Assembly: GCA_963660615.1 (NCBI GenBank)
Contig: CAVKYE010000006.1
Coordinates: 1 to 64,000, forward strand
Direction of reading: 5' to 3'
DNA from: Coprosoma sp963660615
Lineage (GTDB): Bacteria; Bacillota_I; Bacilli_A; RF39; UBA660
DNA length: 64,000 nt
A model generated the notes under the pieces. The model did not search any database. It was given only the letters and a program-made list of their open reading frames with translations, and was not told the origin of the DNA. Positions 55,082 to 63,310 of the stretch are shown here, in pieces. The position numbers and the translations under genes are program-made. The stretch's first letter is position 1. The number at the start of each line of letters is the position of its first letter.

Positions 55082-55165
55082 TTAAATATAAGCCCCAAGT
55101 ATGATTATTAAAAGAATAAATAATACTAAAACGATAGCAGCGCCACTTACTCCTGAGTTACACAT
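55082..55165 (-). CDS. YjcZ-family small sporulation membrane peptide (27 aa)
   Basis: MCNSGVSGAA then IVLVLFILLIIILGAYI: the short polar start and the valine/leucine helix closely follow YjcZ-type spore proteins (FALIVVLFILLIIVG). AGGAGG precedes the ATG and a sigma-K-like promoter lies upstream. Probably made in the mother cell; function in Bacillus unknown or coat assembly. Confidence 0.78.
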   Translation of the reverse strand: MCNSGVSGAAIVLVLFILLIIILGAYI

Positions 55166-55196
55166 ATAAATCATCCTCCTTTTTGTCTTTTCACAT

Positions 55197-55223
55197 TATT
55201 TTATGGAAAAATCAAATTTATGT
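55197..55223 (-). promoter_or_regulatory. Candidate sigma-K promoter of the YjcZ-like genes
   Basis: Minus strand: AC, 16 nt, CATAAAATA, fitting the sigma-K form AC / CATAnnnTA. Confidence 0.5.
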
Positions 55224-55254
55224 GATTACTAATATGAAAAATAATTAAAAATTA

Positions 55255-55283
55255 TTGTTTTTTATAGGAAAATTTGCTATTAT
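55255..55283 (+). promoter_or_regulatory. Promoter of prsA
   Basis: TTGTTT, 17 nt, TATTAT. Confidence 0.65.
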
Positions 55284-55287
55284 TAAT

Positions 55288-55311
55288 ATGTATGAAAAAA
55301 ATCACATACAT
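55288..55311 (+). promoter_or_regulatory. Inverted repeat in the prsA leader
   Basis: ATGTATG, 10 nt, CATACAT, between the -10 and the ribosome site (GAAAGGAAG). Either an operator at the transcription start or a leader hairpin. Confidence 0.5.
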
Positions 55312-55326
55312 GAAAGGAAGCATAAA

Positions 55327-56334
55327 ATGAAAAACAAAATATTACTAACTTTAGGAATAAGTGTACTAACATTAACCCTAACAGGATGTGGACAAACTCC
55401 AACCCTAAAAAATGGTGAAAAAGTTATCGCAAAAGTTGATGGTAAAAAAATTAGTGTCGAGGATTTATATGACAAACTAAAAACACAATATGGTGAAGCT
55501 ACATTAGTAAATCTAATTGATGAATACATCGTAAACAAAGAAGTAGAAACTGATGAAGATGCCAAAACATACGCTGAGTCACAAATAGAATCATACAAGT
55601 CTTCATACAAAAGTTATGGCAAAGATTTTAACGAAGCACTAACAAGTGCTGGTTATAAAGACGAAGACGCCTTCAAAGAGGCATTAATTCTTGAATACAA
55701 GAAAAAAACAATAACTGAAGATTATGTAAAAGGTCAATTAAAAGACTCAGAAATCGAAAAATACTATGAAGAAAACATTTATGGTGACATTGAAGCAAAA
55801 CATATTTTAATCTCTCCTGACACAAATGACAACATGTCAGATGACGAAAAAACAAAAGCAGAAGAAAAAGCTAAAAAAGAAGCCGAAAAAATCATCAAAA
55901 AACTAAACAAAGGTGAAAGCTTTAGCAAATTAGCAAAAGAATATTCAGATGACTCAGGAACAGCTTCAAAAGGCGGAAAACTAACAATCACCTATGGTGA
56001 AGTCGTTGACGAAGTATGGAATGCCGCAAACAAACTAGAAAACAAAAAATATACAACAGAACCAGTTAAATCAGAATATGGTTACCACATCATCTACAAA
56101 ATAAAACAAAAAGATAAACCAAAACTAAATGAAGTAAGAGACGACATCATCGACAAATTAGTAGAAGAAAAAATGGATGAAGACTCAACACTACAAACCG
56201 AAGCAATGGTAGAACTAAGAAAAAAATACAACTTAAAAATAAATGATAACGACATCAAAGAAACTTATAATAAATCAATAAAAGAAGCCCTATCAGCCGA
56301 TAGTACTTCAGATTCAGAAAACAGCTCTAACTAA
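55327..56334 (+). CDS. prsA: PrsA-type foldase lipoprotein (parvulin peptidyl-prolyl isomerase)
   Basis: About 335 aa: lipoprotein signal with lipobox LTGC (Cys near 20), SurA-like N-terminal helices, and a parvulin domain (about 155-265; EAKHILISPD, KLAKEYSDDSG, KGGKL, SEYGYHIIYK). An acidic Ser-rich tail follows. Folds exported proteins outside the membrane. ATG 55327 follows GAAAGGAAG; the upstream frame is leader. Confidence 0.94.
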   Translation: MKNKILLTLGISVLTLTLTGCGQTPTLKNGEKVIAKVDGKKISVEDLYDKLKTQYGEATLVNLIDEYIVNKEVETDEDAKTYAESQIESYKSSYKSYGKDFNEALTSAGYKDEDAFKEALILEYKKKTITEDYVKGQLKDSEIEKYYEENIYGDIEAKHILISPDTNDNMSDDEKTKAEEKAKKEAEKIIKKLNKGESFSKLAKEYSDDSGTASKGGKLTITYGEVVDEVWNAANKLENKKYTTEPVKSEYGYHIIYKIKQKDKPKLNEVRDDIIDKLVEEKMDEDSTLQTEAMVELRKKYNLKINDNDIKETYNKSIKEALSADSTSDSENSSN

Positions 56335-56345
56335 GCTGTTTTTTT
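56323..56345. terminator. Shared terminator of prsA and recX
   Basis: AACAGCT, 7-nt loop CTAACTA, AGCTGTT plus T7. The overlapping stops of both convergent genes (CTAA, 56331-56334) lie in the loop. Confidence 0.8.
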
Positions 56346-57095
56346 ACTTACAAAATCATTAATATCATCCGCACTATACCCTTTACTATAAAGTTTACCT
56401 TTAAGCATATACAAAAGCTTATCACCACTATATTTCTTCAAAAGTTTATTATAAACCTTCTCCATCGAATCAAAATTGGTAGGAATAACAGTAGAAGCCA
56501 AACACTCTAAAACATCATCCCTATCATATCCCAAATTCACCAAATAAACAAGCGTCTTTTGCTTAAAACTAAAAGAAGAACCTTTAAAACCACATTTCCT
56601 TTTATTAATTACTTTATTAATCCTCTCAAAAATAAAATCTTTATCAAAACAAATAACCTGAGAAATAATTTCCGAAGAAACATTAAATTCCATTAACTTA
56701 TTTTTAATTTTGAAAGGTCCATCCAAACTCAAATTAATCCTATCATTAGTATAAGCCTTAGCAAAAGCCAAATCATTTATAAAACCAAGATTCTTCAAAG
56801 ATAAAATAATCCTATCACTATCTTCCACCTTAATACCAGACTCATTTAAATATTTTCTTACTTCCCACTCACTCCTAAGCCTTCTACTAATCATATTAAT
56901 AGTCTTATAATAACATTCATAATAAGAAGTATCATTTATAATCTTATCAAATAAATCCTTACTAATATTTTTATCAAAAAGTAAATCATTTTTCAAAATA
57001 ACATCATCATAAGTTGTAATAACATCACCATTATTAAAAATAATTTTATATCTTCCATTGCTTTTTTTAATCTTCTCTATTTTCACCTTATCCAC
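56331..57095 (-). CDS. recX: Regulatory protein RecX
   Basis: About 254 aa, RecX-type tandem three-helix repeats (RRLRSEWEVRKYLNESGI, LGFINDLAFAKAYTNDR). Modulates RecA filaments. GTG 57095 with GGAGG 9 nt ahead is chosen over the longer frame. recA is not in the window. Confidence 0.88.
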   Translation of the reverse strand: MDKVKIEKIKKSNGRYKIIFNNGDVITTYDDVILKNDLLFDKNISKDLFDKIINDTSYYECYYKTINMISRRLRSEWEVRKYLNESGIKVEDSDRIILSLKNLGFINDLAFAKAYTNDRINLSLDGPFKIKNKLMEFNVSSEIISQVICFDKDFIFERINKVINKRKCGFKGSSFSFKQKTLVYLVNLGYDRDDVLECLASTVIPTNFDSMEKVYNKLLKKYSGDKLLYMLKGKLYSKGYSADDINDFVSKKTA

Positions 57096-57167
57096 TCTAT
57101 CAAACCTCCAAAACAATATTAACATACATATGTACGTATGTCAACGCTAAAAAAAATAATTATAAAA

Positions 57168-57368
57168 TTATTTTTCTTCAATATGTATTAATCCCTTTGA
57201 TACTTCCTCAAGAGCTTTTCCTAAATTTTTAGAAGATTTATACTCATTTTCTTTTAATTGATAATGACTGTTTTCATCCATCTCCTTAGCTCTTTTCGCA
57301 ACAACATTAACAAGTAAATATTTAGAACCAACTTGATTCAATAATTTATCTATTGAAGGATATAACAT
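57168..57368 (-). CDS. rpoZ: RNA polymerase omega subunit
   Basis: 66 aa: MLYPSIDKLLNQVGSKYLLVNVVAKRAKE is the RpoZ signature (given here in part), with a glutamate-rich end (EVSKGLIHIEE). Assists assembly of the polymerase. Normally next to gmk, which is absent here. Confidence 0.9.
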   Translation of the reverse strand: MLYPSIDKLLNQVGSKYLLVNVVAKRAKEMDENSHYQLKENEYKSSKNLGKALEEVSKGLIHIEEK

Positions 57369-57459
57369 CTTATCACACTCCCAATATCAATAATATAACA
57401 AATTAAATAAAATTACAACAATTAAACCGAAATTTGACATTTTTTAACATTTAAAAACC

Positions 57460-58725
57460 TCATTTTATAATTTCATAAATAAGTTTAGGGGCAGACACTT
57501 GTTCTAAAGAAATCTCAAAACAAGAAAGAACCGCATTTTCAGGTATCATTTTTTCATTATAATATATGCAAGCAAGCACATCACCAACCTCTACATAATC
57601 AGAAACCTTGCGAGAAAGAACAATACCAACACCATAATCAATAACATCGTCTTTAGTATGCCTACCTGCCCCAAGACTGCGAGCAAGTTCACCAATTTTA
57701 AGCGCATCAATACGCGAAATATAACCAGATGATTTAGCCTTTATTTCTATTTTATTAGATGCCACACAAACATCATCAACATTACCACCTTGATACTCAC
57801 ACATTTCCTTAAACTTCTCATATCCATTACCACTAGCAAGCGCATTCTCAACATATTCAATAGCCTCTTCCATAGGTATGTTCTTATCTAAAGAAAGCAT
57901 AAGAGAACCCAAATTAATTACAAGCTCATTTAAATCCTTAGGTCCAGCTCCCTTAAGAGACTTAATAGCCTCAAGAACCTCAAGGCCATTACCAATAGCA
58001 AACCCCAAAGGCTCATCCATATTAGTAAGCACACACAAAGTCTCCTTACCATTAAGAGTTCCAATCTTACACATAATCCTAGCAAGTTCCTTAGCCTCAT
58101 CCAAAGTTTTAACCAAAGCCCCATTGCCAACTTTCAAATCAATAACAATCTTACTAGCCCCAGAAGCAAGCTTCTTACTCATAATACTAGAAGCAATAAG
58201 TGGAATAGAATCAGTAGTACCAGTAACATCACGTAAAGCATAAAGTTTTTTATCAGCAGGACACAAATTTCCCATTTGACTTACAATAGCCACCCCAATA
58301 TCAGAAACCTGCTTTTTAACCATATCCAAAGGAATATCCGCCTTAAATCCATTAATAGCCTCTAACTTATCAATCGTTCCACCAGTATGTCCAAGTCCTC
58401 TACCACTCATCTTAGCCACATTAACCCCTAAAGAAGCCATCAAAGGAGCCAAAACAAGAGTTGTCTTATCACCAACACCACCAGTAGAATGCTTATCCAC
58501 ACTATCAAAACCAAGGTCAATAACATCACCACTATTAAGCATAACCAAAGTTAAATCAATAATCTCCTTATCACTCATTCCATTAATCCTAATAGCCGTA
58601 AGCAAAGCACTTATCTGATAATCAGGGATTTCACCATTCACATACCCCATAACCGCATAAGAAATCTCCGCATTATTAAGTTCTTCATTGTTAATCTTTT
58701 TTGAAATAATTTGTAAAATATCCAC
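57460..58725 (-). CDS. pdp: Pyrimidine-nucleoside phosphorylase
   Basis: 421 aa: phosphorolysis of uridine, thymidine and deoxyuridine. Signatures: DKHSTGGVGDKTTLVLAP, MSGRGLGHTGGTIDKLEAI and ALRDVTGTTDSIPLIASSI; C-terminal barrel-sandwich domain with LGAGRHTKDD. A lone salvage gene; no deoxyribose-phosphate aldolase nearby. Confidence 0.95.
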   Translation of the reverse strand: MDILQIISKKINNEELNNAEISYAVMGYVNGEIPDYQISALLTAIRINGMSDKEIIDLTLVMLNSGDVIDLGFDSVDKHSTGGVGDKTTLVLAPLMASLGVNVAKMSGRGLGHTGGTIDKLEAINGFKADIPLDMVKKQVSDIGVAIVSQMGNLCPADKKLYALRDVTGTTDSIPLIASSIMSKKLASGASKIVIDLKVGNGALVKTLDEAKELARIMCKIGTLNGKETLCVLTNMDEPLGFAIGNGLEVLEAIKSLKGAGPKDLNELVINLGSLMLSLDKNIPMEEAIEYVENALASGNGYEKFKEMCEYQGGNVDDVCVASNKIEIKAKSSGYISRIDALKIGELARSLGAGRHTKDDVIDYGVGIVLSRKVSDYVEVGDVLACIYYNEKMIPENAVLSCFEISLEQVSAPKLIYEIIK

Positions 58726-58791
58726 GCTATCATCCTTTCACAATAATAAAATTATACCATAAAACAAAAAGAAAAAAAAGACAGTACACAA

Positions 58792-59151
58792 CTATCTCAT
58801 TCTTTTGTCAATAAGTTTACAAGCTCTCGCAGGATCCCTATAAAGAGCCTTATAAATCTTAGGATACTTTTCAAGTTCCTCTAAAATAACAAGCTTTTGT
58901 TTAGGAATCATAACAGAATAATCCTCATTATCACTACTAACAACTCTAACTTCCCTTCCAGCAAGAGCATTTAAACTAACATCCAAAATTTCTGAAAGTC
59001 TAATAAAATTATCAAAAGTAGGCGTTCTATCACCATTTTCATACCAACAAACAGCCACCTTAGAAACACCCATCTTTTCAGCCAAATCAGCCTGAGACAT
59101 TCCAAGTTCTTTTCTTCTTTGTTTAACTAATAAACCATCAATTTTGTTCAT
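58792..59151 (-). CDS. XRE-family regulator with C-terminal extension
   Basis: 119 aa: HTH_3 domain (RRKELGMSQADLAEKMGVSK, about 11-65) plus an extension of about 50 aa that may bind a ligand or oligomerise. Divergent from the small XRE gene at 59412; both promoters carry AAAGTTAA. Confidence 0.85.
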   Translation of the reverse strand: MNKIDGLLVKQRRKELGMSQADLAEKMGVSKVAVCWYENGDRTPTFDNFIRLSEILDVSLNALAGREVRVVSSDNEDYSVMIPKQKLVILEELEKYPKIYKALYRDPARACKLIDKRMR

Positions 59152-59180
59152 AAAATCACCGTTATCCCCTCGTTAATAAC

Positions 59181-59392
59181 ATTATATCAATAAAGTTAAC
59201 AAATAGCGCATTAATTCACTTAAGGTTATCAAACAAACATACATTTCAATTATACCATGTATACAAAAAGTTGTAAATCATAAGAAATGATTATATTAAA
59301 ACCATAAATAATTTTAACTTGCAATAAAACGCCTCTTTTTTAACAAAAAGTTAAAAAAATACCTTGATTATAACACAAAGTTAATATATAAT
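59181..59392. promoter_or_regulatory. Divergent promoters with shared AAAGTTAA boxes
   Basis: Minus gene: extended -10 TGATATAAT (59181-59189) with AAAGTTAAC at 59192-59200. Plus gene: TTGATT (59364-59369), 17 nt, TATAAT (59387-59392), with AAAGTTAA at 59347-59354 and, in the spacer, 59377-59384. Likely operators of one or both XRE proteins. Confidence 0.55.
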
Positions 59393-59411
59393 TATTATAG
59401 GAGGTAGAGAA

Positions 59412-59615
59412 ATGACAAAACTAAAAAAAATCAGAATAGCAAAACAAATGAGTTGCAAAGACATGTCAAACATACTAAATATAAGCAAATCATTTTATTG
59501 GCAAATCGAAAGCATGCAAAGAAGATTAGCATACGATATGGCCATAAAAATAGCTCAAATCTTTAATATGACTCCTGACGAATTATTCCTAGAAGACTAC
59601 TTAAAACAAGGCTAA
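59412..59615 (+). CDS. Small XRE-family regulator
   Basis: 67 aa, only a helix-turn-helix (RIAKQMSCKDMSNILNISK, then LAYDMAIKIAQIFNMTPDELFLED). AGGAGG 8 nt ahead. Cro-like size. Its stop lies in a terminator loop shared with ssb. Confidence 0.85.
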   Translation: MTKLKKIRIAKQMSCKDMSNILNISKSFYWQIESMQRRLAYDMAIKIAQIFNMTPDELFLEDYLKQG

Positions 59616-59625
59616 GCCTTGTTTT
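59603..59625. terminator. Shared terminator of the XRE gene and ssb
   Basis: AAAACAAGGC, TAA, GCCTTGTTTT: perfect 10-bp stem; both stops overlap in CTAA (59612-59615). Confidence 0.85.
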
Positions 59626-59938
59626 TACTAGATAAAAAAGTAACTTTTTCAGCCACAACTTCAGTAACATATTTATGACCATCAGAAGATTCATAATCAC
59701 TAGTTTGAATACGTCCCTTAACTCCAACCAAATCACCTTTTTTACAATACTCAGTTGTACTTTCAGCAACACCTTGCCATAATTTACACCCTATAAAATC
59801 AGTTTCATATTCACCGTCCATATTCTTATAAGAACGGGGAACTGCTAAAGTAATACGAGAAACCTTCTTCCCAGTTTCCGTTTCAAAAAGTTCTGGATCA
59901 TTAGCAATTCTTCCAACTAAAATAGTATGATTAAGCAT
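59612..59938 (-). CDS. ssb: Single-stranded DNA-binding protein without acidic tail
   Basis: 108 aa OB-fold: MLNHTILVGRIANDPEL, ITLAVPRSYKN, DFIGCKLWQGVAEST and KGDLVGVKGRIQT. It stops after KVTFLSSKNKA, so the disordered linker and acidic DDxxF tip that recruits partners are missing. This looks like a short paralogue (SsbB type) rather than the replicative SSB; that one should be elsewhere with rpsF/rpsR. ATG 59938; the longer frame is promoter region. Confidence 0.88.
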   Translation of the reverse strand: MLNHTILVGRIANDPELFETETGKKVSRITLAVPRSYKNMDGEYETDFIGCKLWQGVAESTTEYCKKGDLVGVKGRIQTSDYESSDGHKYVTEVVAEKVTFLSSKNKA

Positions 59939-60103
59939 ATGTATTCCTCCTTTCCAAGTACAATATAATCCCAAAAAGAAAAAAACACAAATAGCAAAAA
60001 TGAGCAAATTACCAATCAAAACAATCACAAAAAAACATTTTGTCTAAAGAAAAATTAAAATATTAATCAAAAAAAATAATCACAAAAATAAAAACTATAA
60101 GAA

Positions 60104-60460
60104 CTAAAATTTCTTACAGTTAAGTTTAACATCACCAAAAGTAACCTTTAAAGTACTATAATCAATATTAATAGTTGCATAAGTATCATCATCACACTTT
60201 TTAAAAGCACTAAGATCATACTCTTCACCCTCTTTTTTATTAGCATCCTTTAAATCCTTCAAAGTCACCTTATAAATAGCAGCCCCAGTATTAGAACTCA
60301 TATACTTATCAAAATAGTCCAAAGCAGGTTTTTTCATAGCTTCTTTCATTTTTTCCGTATTATCTTTATCCCATAAATATAATCCAAAAACAAAAATAAC
60401 TAAAACTATAACAACAATTAAACAAAAAATCATTTTACCTTTTCCCTTTTTCTTCTCCAT
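60104..60460 (-). CDS. Single-pass membrane protein of unknown function
   Basis: 118 aa: basic start (MEKKKGKGK), membrane helix (about 10-29), extracellular domain of about 85 aa with two Cys. Unrecognised. It begins 12 nt after sufB and is probably co-transcribed. Confidence 0.65.
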   Translation of the reverse strand: MEKKKGKGKMIFCLIVVIVLVIFVFGLYLWDKDNTEKMKEAMKKPALDYFDKYMSSNTGAAIYKVTLKDLKDANKKEGEEYDLSAFKKCDDDTYATINIDYSTLKVTFGDVKLNCKKF

Positions 60461-60472
60461 ATCATTTCCTCC

Positions 60473-61783
60473 TTAAAAATATTTTTTCAATAAAGCATTA
60501 AGCTCAACCGCATATTCCATTGGTAAATTTTCCCTAAATTCATCAATAAATCCCATAATCATAAGTTCCTTAGCCTTTTCCTCATCAAGGCCCCTACTCA
60601 TCAAATAAAATAACTTGTCCTTATCAAGTTTAGACACTGTAGCCTCATGTTCCAAATAAGAAGAATTATTAGCCACAACATTCTTAGGAATCGTATCGCT
60701 CTTAGAAACATCATCCAAAATAATCGTATCACACTTAACATTAGCCTTAGAATTATTAGCCTTTTTATCAATATAAACCGTCCCACGGTAACTCGCATTA
60801 CCCCCAGAAGAAGCAATCGATTTACTAATAATATTACTAACCGTATTAGGAGCTAAATGAATCATCTTAGCTCCCGCATCTTGAACTTGATTAGAAGAAG
60901 CTACCGCAATAGAAATACAATTACCTCTAGCGCCTTCCCCTTCCAAAATACAAGCAGGATATTTCATATTAATTTTAGACCCAATATTACCATCAATCCA
61001 CTCCATAAGACCATCATCCAAAACCAAAGCCCTTTTAGTAACCAAATTATAAATATTATCAGCCCAATTTTGAATAGTCGTATAACGGCAACTAGCCCCC
61101 TTCTCAACAAAAATTTCTACCACAGCCGCATGAAGTGAATCAGCCAAATGATAAGTAGCTGTACACCCCTCCATATAATGAACATGACTACCCTCACCAA
61201 CAATAATCAAAGTCCTTTCAAATTGCCCCATATTCTTAGTATCAATCCTAAAATAACTTTGAAGAGGCCTATCAATAGTCGTATGAGGCGGAATATAAAT
61301 AAAAGTACCCCCACTCCATACCGCACCATTTAAAGCCGTATACTTATTCTCATCATATTTAACAAGCTTATTAAAATACTTCTTAAAAATATCAGGATGA
61401 TTCTTAAGTGCATCATCAGTACTACAAAAAATAACATTCTTATCCTCAAGTTCCTTTATCATACTATGATAAACAACTTCACTTTCATACTGTGCTCCAA
61501 TACCATCTAAATATTTCTTCTCCGCATCAATAAGACCAACTTTATCAAATGTATTTCTAATATTACAAGAAACATTATCCCAATTATCAGCAACCTTAGG
61601 AGAAACCCTTTTATAATAATTTATCTTATCAAAGTCAATCTTAAGTTCAGGTCCAAAATTAGGATTAGGCATCGAAACAAATGTCCTATAAGCCTCAAGC
61701 CTAAAATCAGTCATCCACTTTGGCTCACCTTTCGTTTTAGAAATAGAAATAATTTTCTCTTCACTAAGACCAAGTTCTTTCAT
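60473..61783 (-). CDS. sufB: Fe-S cluster assembly scaffold SufB
   Basis: 436 aa: SufB/D beta-helix with SKTKGEPKWMTDFRLEAY, NWADNIYNLVTKRA and SYLEHEATVSKLDKDKLFYLMSRGL. Part of the SufBCD scaffold that builds [4Fe-4S] clusters, needed here for PFOR, RlmN and others. Overlaps sufU by 4 nt. sufC, sufD and sufS are not next to it. Confidence 0.95.
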   Translation of the reverse strand: MKELGLSEEKIISISKTKGEPKWMTDFRLEAYRTFVSMPNPNFGPELKIDFDKINYYKRVSPKVADNWDNVSCNIRNTFDKVGLIDAEKKYLDGIGAQYESEVVYHSMIKELEDKNVIFCSTDDALKNHPDIFKKYFNKLVKYDENKYTALNGAVWSGGTFIYIPPHTTIDRPLQSYFRIDTKNMGQFERTLIIVGEGSHVHYMEGCTATYHLADSLHAAVVEIFVEKGASCRYTTIQNWADNIYNLVTKRALVLDDGLMEWIDGNIGSKINMKYPACILEGEGARGNCISIAVASSNQVQDAGAKMIHLAPNTVSNIISKSIASSGGNASYRGTVYIDKKANNSKANVKCDTIILDDVSKSDTIPKNVVANNSSYLEHEATVSKLDKDKLFYLMSRGLDEEKAKELMIMGFIDEFRENLPMEYAVELNALLKKYF

Positions 61784-62205
61784 TTCTCTAACTCCTTTAA
61801 AATTTTTTCAACACCCCACCAAGGAAGTAAAACACACTTTTTACGATTAGGCTGTTTATAAATATCATCATAAACAATAGCTTCCTCTAAAACATCCTTA
61901 TCATACTCTTTTTCCGTAATCATATTAAGAAAATTATTCAAAATAACAGTAGCCTCATCCTTAGTCTTACCAATCAAAATATCCGTCATAATAGAAGAAG
62001 AACTTATACACATAGCACAAGCCTCCCCATCAAAACGAATATCCGAAATAACACCAGAAGAAAACTTAATCTCCAAATTAACCTCATCTATACAACTCTC
62101 ATTATTCATATTAATCTTCAAATAATCATCTTTATTTAATAAGCCTCTATTCCTAGGATTTTGATAATGATCTAAAATAATATCTCTTTTAATATTTGCA
62201 TCCAT
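61780..62205 (-). CDS. sufU: SufU / IscU-like sulfur-transfer protein
   Basis: About 141 aa: DHYQNPRNRG, SCIDEVNLEI, FDGEACAMCISSSSIMTD and KKCVLLPWWGVEKIL; three conserved Cys and Asp of the SufU zinc site. Accepts sulfur from SufS. ATG 62205 with GGAGGG 6 nt ahead. Confidence 0.93.
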   Translation of the reverse strand: MDANIKRDIILDHYQNPRNRGLLNKDDYLKINMNNESCIDEVNLEIKFSSGVISDIRFDGEACAMCISSSSIMTDILIGKTKDEATVILNNFLNMITEKEYDKDVLEEAIVYDDIYKQPNRKKCVLLPWWGVEKILKELEK

Positions 62206-62228
62206 CTTCATCCCTCCATACTTACAAT

Positions 62229-62257
62229 ATTATACATCCTATTTCAAAGAAAAACAA
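62229..62257 (-). promoter_or_regulatory. Promoter of sufUB
   Basis: TTGTTT, 17 nt, TATAAT on the minus strand, directly after the spoVS terminator. Confidence 0.7.
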
Positions 62258-62279
62258 GAAAAAAAGCACTAATTTGTGC
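62258..62279 (-). terminator. Terminator of spoVS
   Basis: GCAC, 6-nt loop, GTGC, T7 on the minus strand. Confidence 0.75.
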
Positions 62280-62540
62280 CTATCTTGATTCAACAATTAA
62301 CTTAATAGCCGTACGCTCTTCTCCATCAATTACAATATCCGTAAATGCTGGAATACATATTAAATTTTTCCCAGAAGGCGCAACAAACCCACGAGCAATC
62401 GCTACCGCTTTAATAGCTTGATTTAAAGCTCCAGCCCCTATTGCTTGAATTTCCACAGAGCCCTTTTCCCTAAATACATTCGCAAGCGCACCTGCAACAG
62501 AATTAGGATTAGACTTAGCTCTTACCTTTAATGTTTCCAT
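62280..62540 (-). CDS. spoVS: Stage V sporulation protein S
   Basis: 86 aa, nearly invariant family: METLKVRAKSNPNSVAGALA, then IGAGALNQAIKAVAIARGFV. Alba-like nucleic-acid binder affecting coat assembly and septation. Monocistronic. AGGAGGAAA precedes the ATG. Confidence 0.96.
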   Translation of the reverse strand: METLKVRAKSNPNSVAGALANVFREKGSVEIQAIGAGALNQAIKAVAIARGFVAPSGKNLICIPAFTDIVIDGEERTAIKLIVESR

Positions 62541-62631
62541 AAATATTTCCTCCTTTGCTTTTACACTAAATTATATGAACAAATTTGATTATTATACTAA
62601 TTAATTGTATAATTTACTAAAGGAGAAAAAC

Positions 62632-63000
62632 ATGAATAACATAAACAATATTTTAACAAAACTAGAAAAATCAAAATTTAGAAATAGTTTCACCTTAAAA
62701 GAAAAAGAATTAAAATACATAAACGAAAAAGGAATAGAAACAATAAAACAACATGCCAGAGACTTCATCACCAAAAGACTAGCCCCCAAAAACCCCAAAA
62801 ACGACGGAAAACAAACACCTATGAAAAATCACCCCGTCTTTATAGCCCAACACGCTACCGCAACCTGCTGTAGAAGCTGCCTTTATAAATGGCACAAAAT
62901 ACCAAAAAACAAAGAATTAAACCAAGAAGAAATAAACTACATCGTATCAGTAATAATGGCTTACATAAAAAAACAAATAAATATTGCAAACCAAAAATAA
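62632..63000 (+). CDS. DUF4186 protein
   Basis: 122 aa: FRNSFTLKEKELKYI, HARDFITKRLAPKNPKNDGK, HPVFIAQHATATCCRSCLYKWH. The last part has a possible Cys/His metal site. Common in gut Firmicutes, function unknown. ATG 62632 follows AAAGGAG. Confidence 0.85.
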   Translation: MNNINNILTKLEKSKFRNSFTLKEKELKYINEKGIETIKQHARDFITKRLAPKNPKNDGKQTPMKNHPVFIAQHATATCCRSCLYKWHKIPKNKELNQEEINYIVSVIMAYIKKQINIANQK

Positions 63001-63080
63001 AAAAACTTTAACTATTAAGAAAATACCCAATCCCGCGTATATCCCACCCGCAAGTTTTTAAAAAAAATTCAGAAAAATCA

Positions 63081-63109
63081 TTGACATTAATAAAACATTT
63101 GCGTATAAT
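63081..63109 (+). promoter_or_regulatory. Promoter of tRNA-Gly
   Basis: TTGACA, 17 nt, TATAAT: perfect consensus 18 nt before the tRNA. Confidence 0.9.
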
Positions 63110-63127
63110 TATAAGTGCCTATTAATT

Positions 63128-63201
<74 letters not shown>

Positions 63202-63212
63202 TTGAGGAATCT

Positions 63213-63229
63213 GTTCGGAAAATCCGAAC
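63213..63229 (+). other. Short hairpin after tRNA-Gly
   Basis: GTTCGGA, AAA, TCCGAAC: perfect 7-bp stem with no T run, 12 nt after the CCA. A processing stem, or part of an attachment region. Confidence 0.4.
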
Positions 63230-63240
63230 TTACATATATG

Positions 63241-63265
63241 AATCATTCGAAAGAATGATTTTTTT
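63241..63265 (+). terminator. Terminator of tRNA-Gly
   Basis: AATCATTC, GAAA, GAATGATT and T-run. Confidence 0.8.
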
Positions 63266-63310
63266 GTGTTTATAAATCATCCATCCAAAAAAGAAAGGAT
63301 GGTGAAAATA

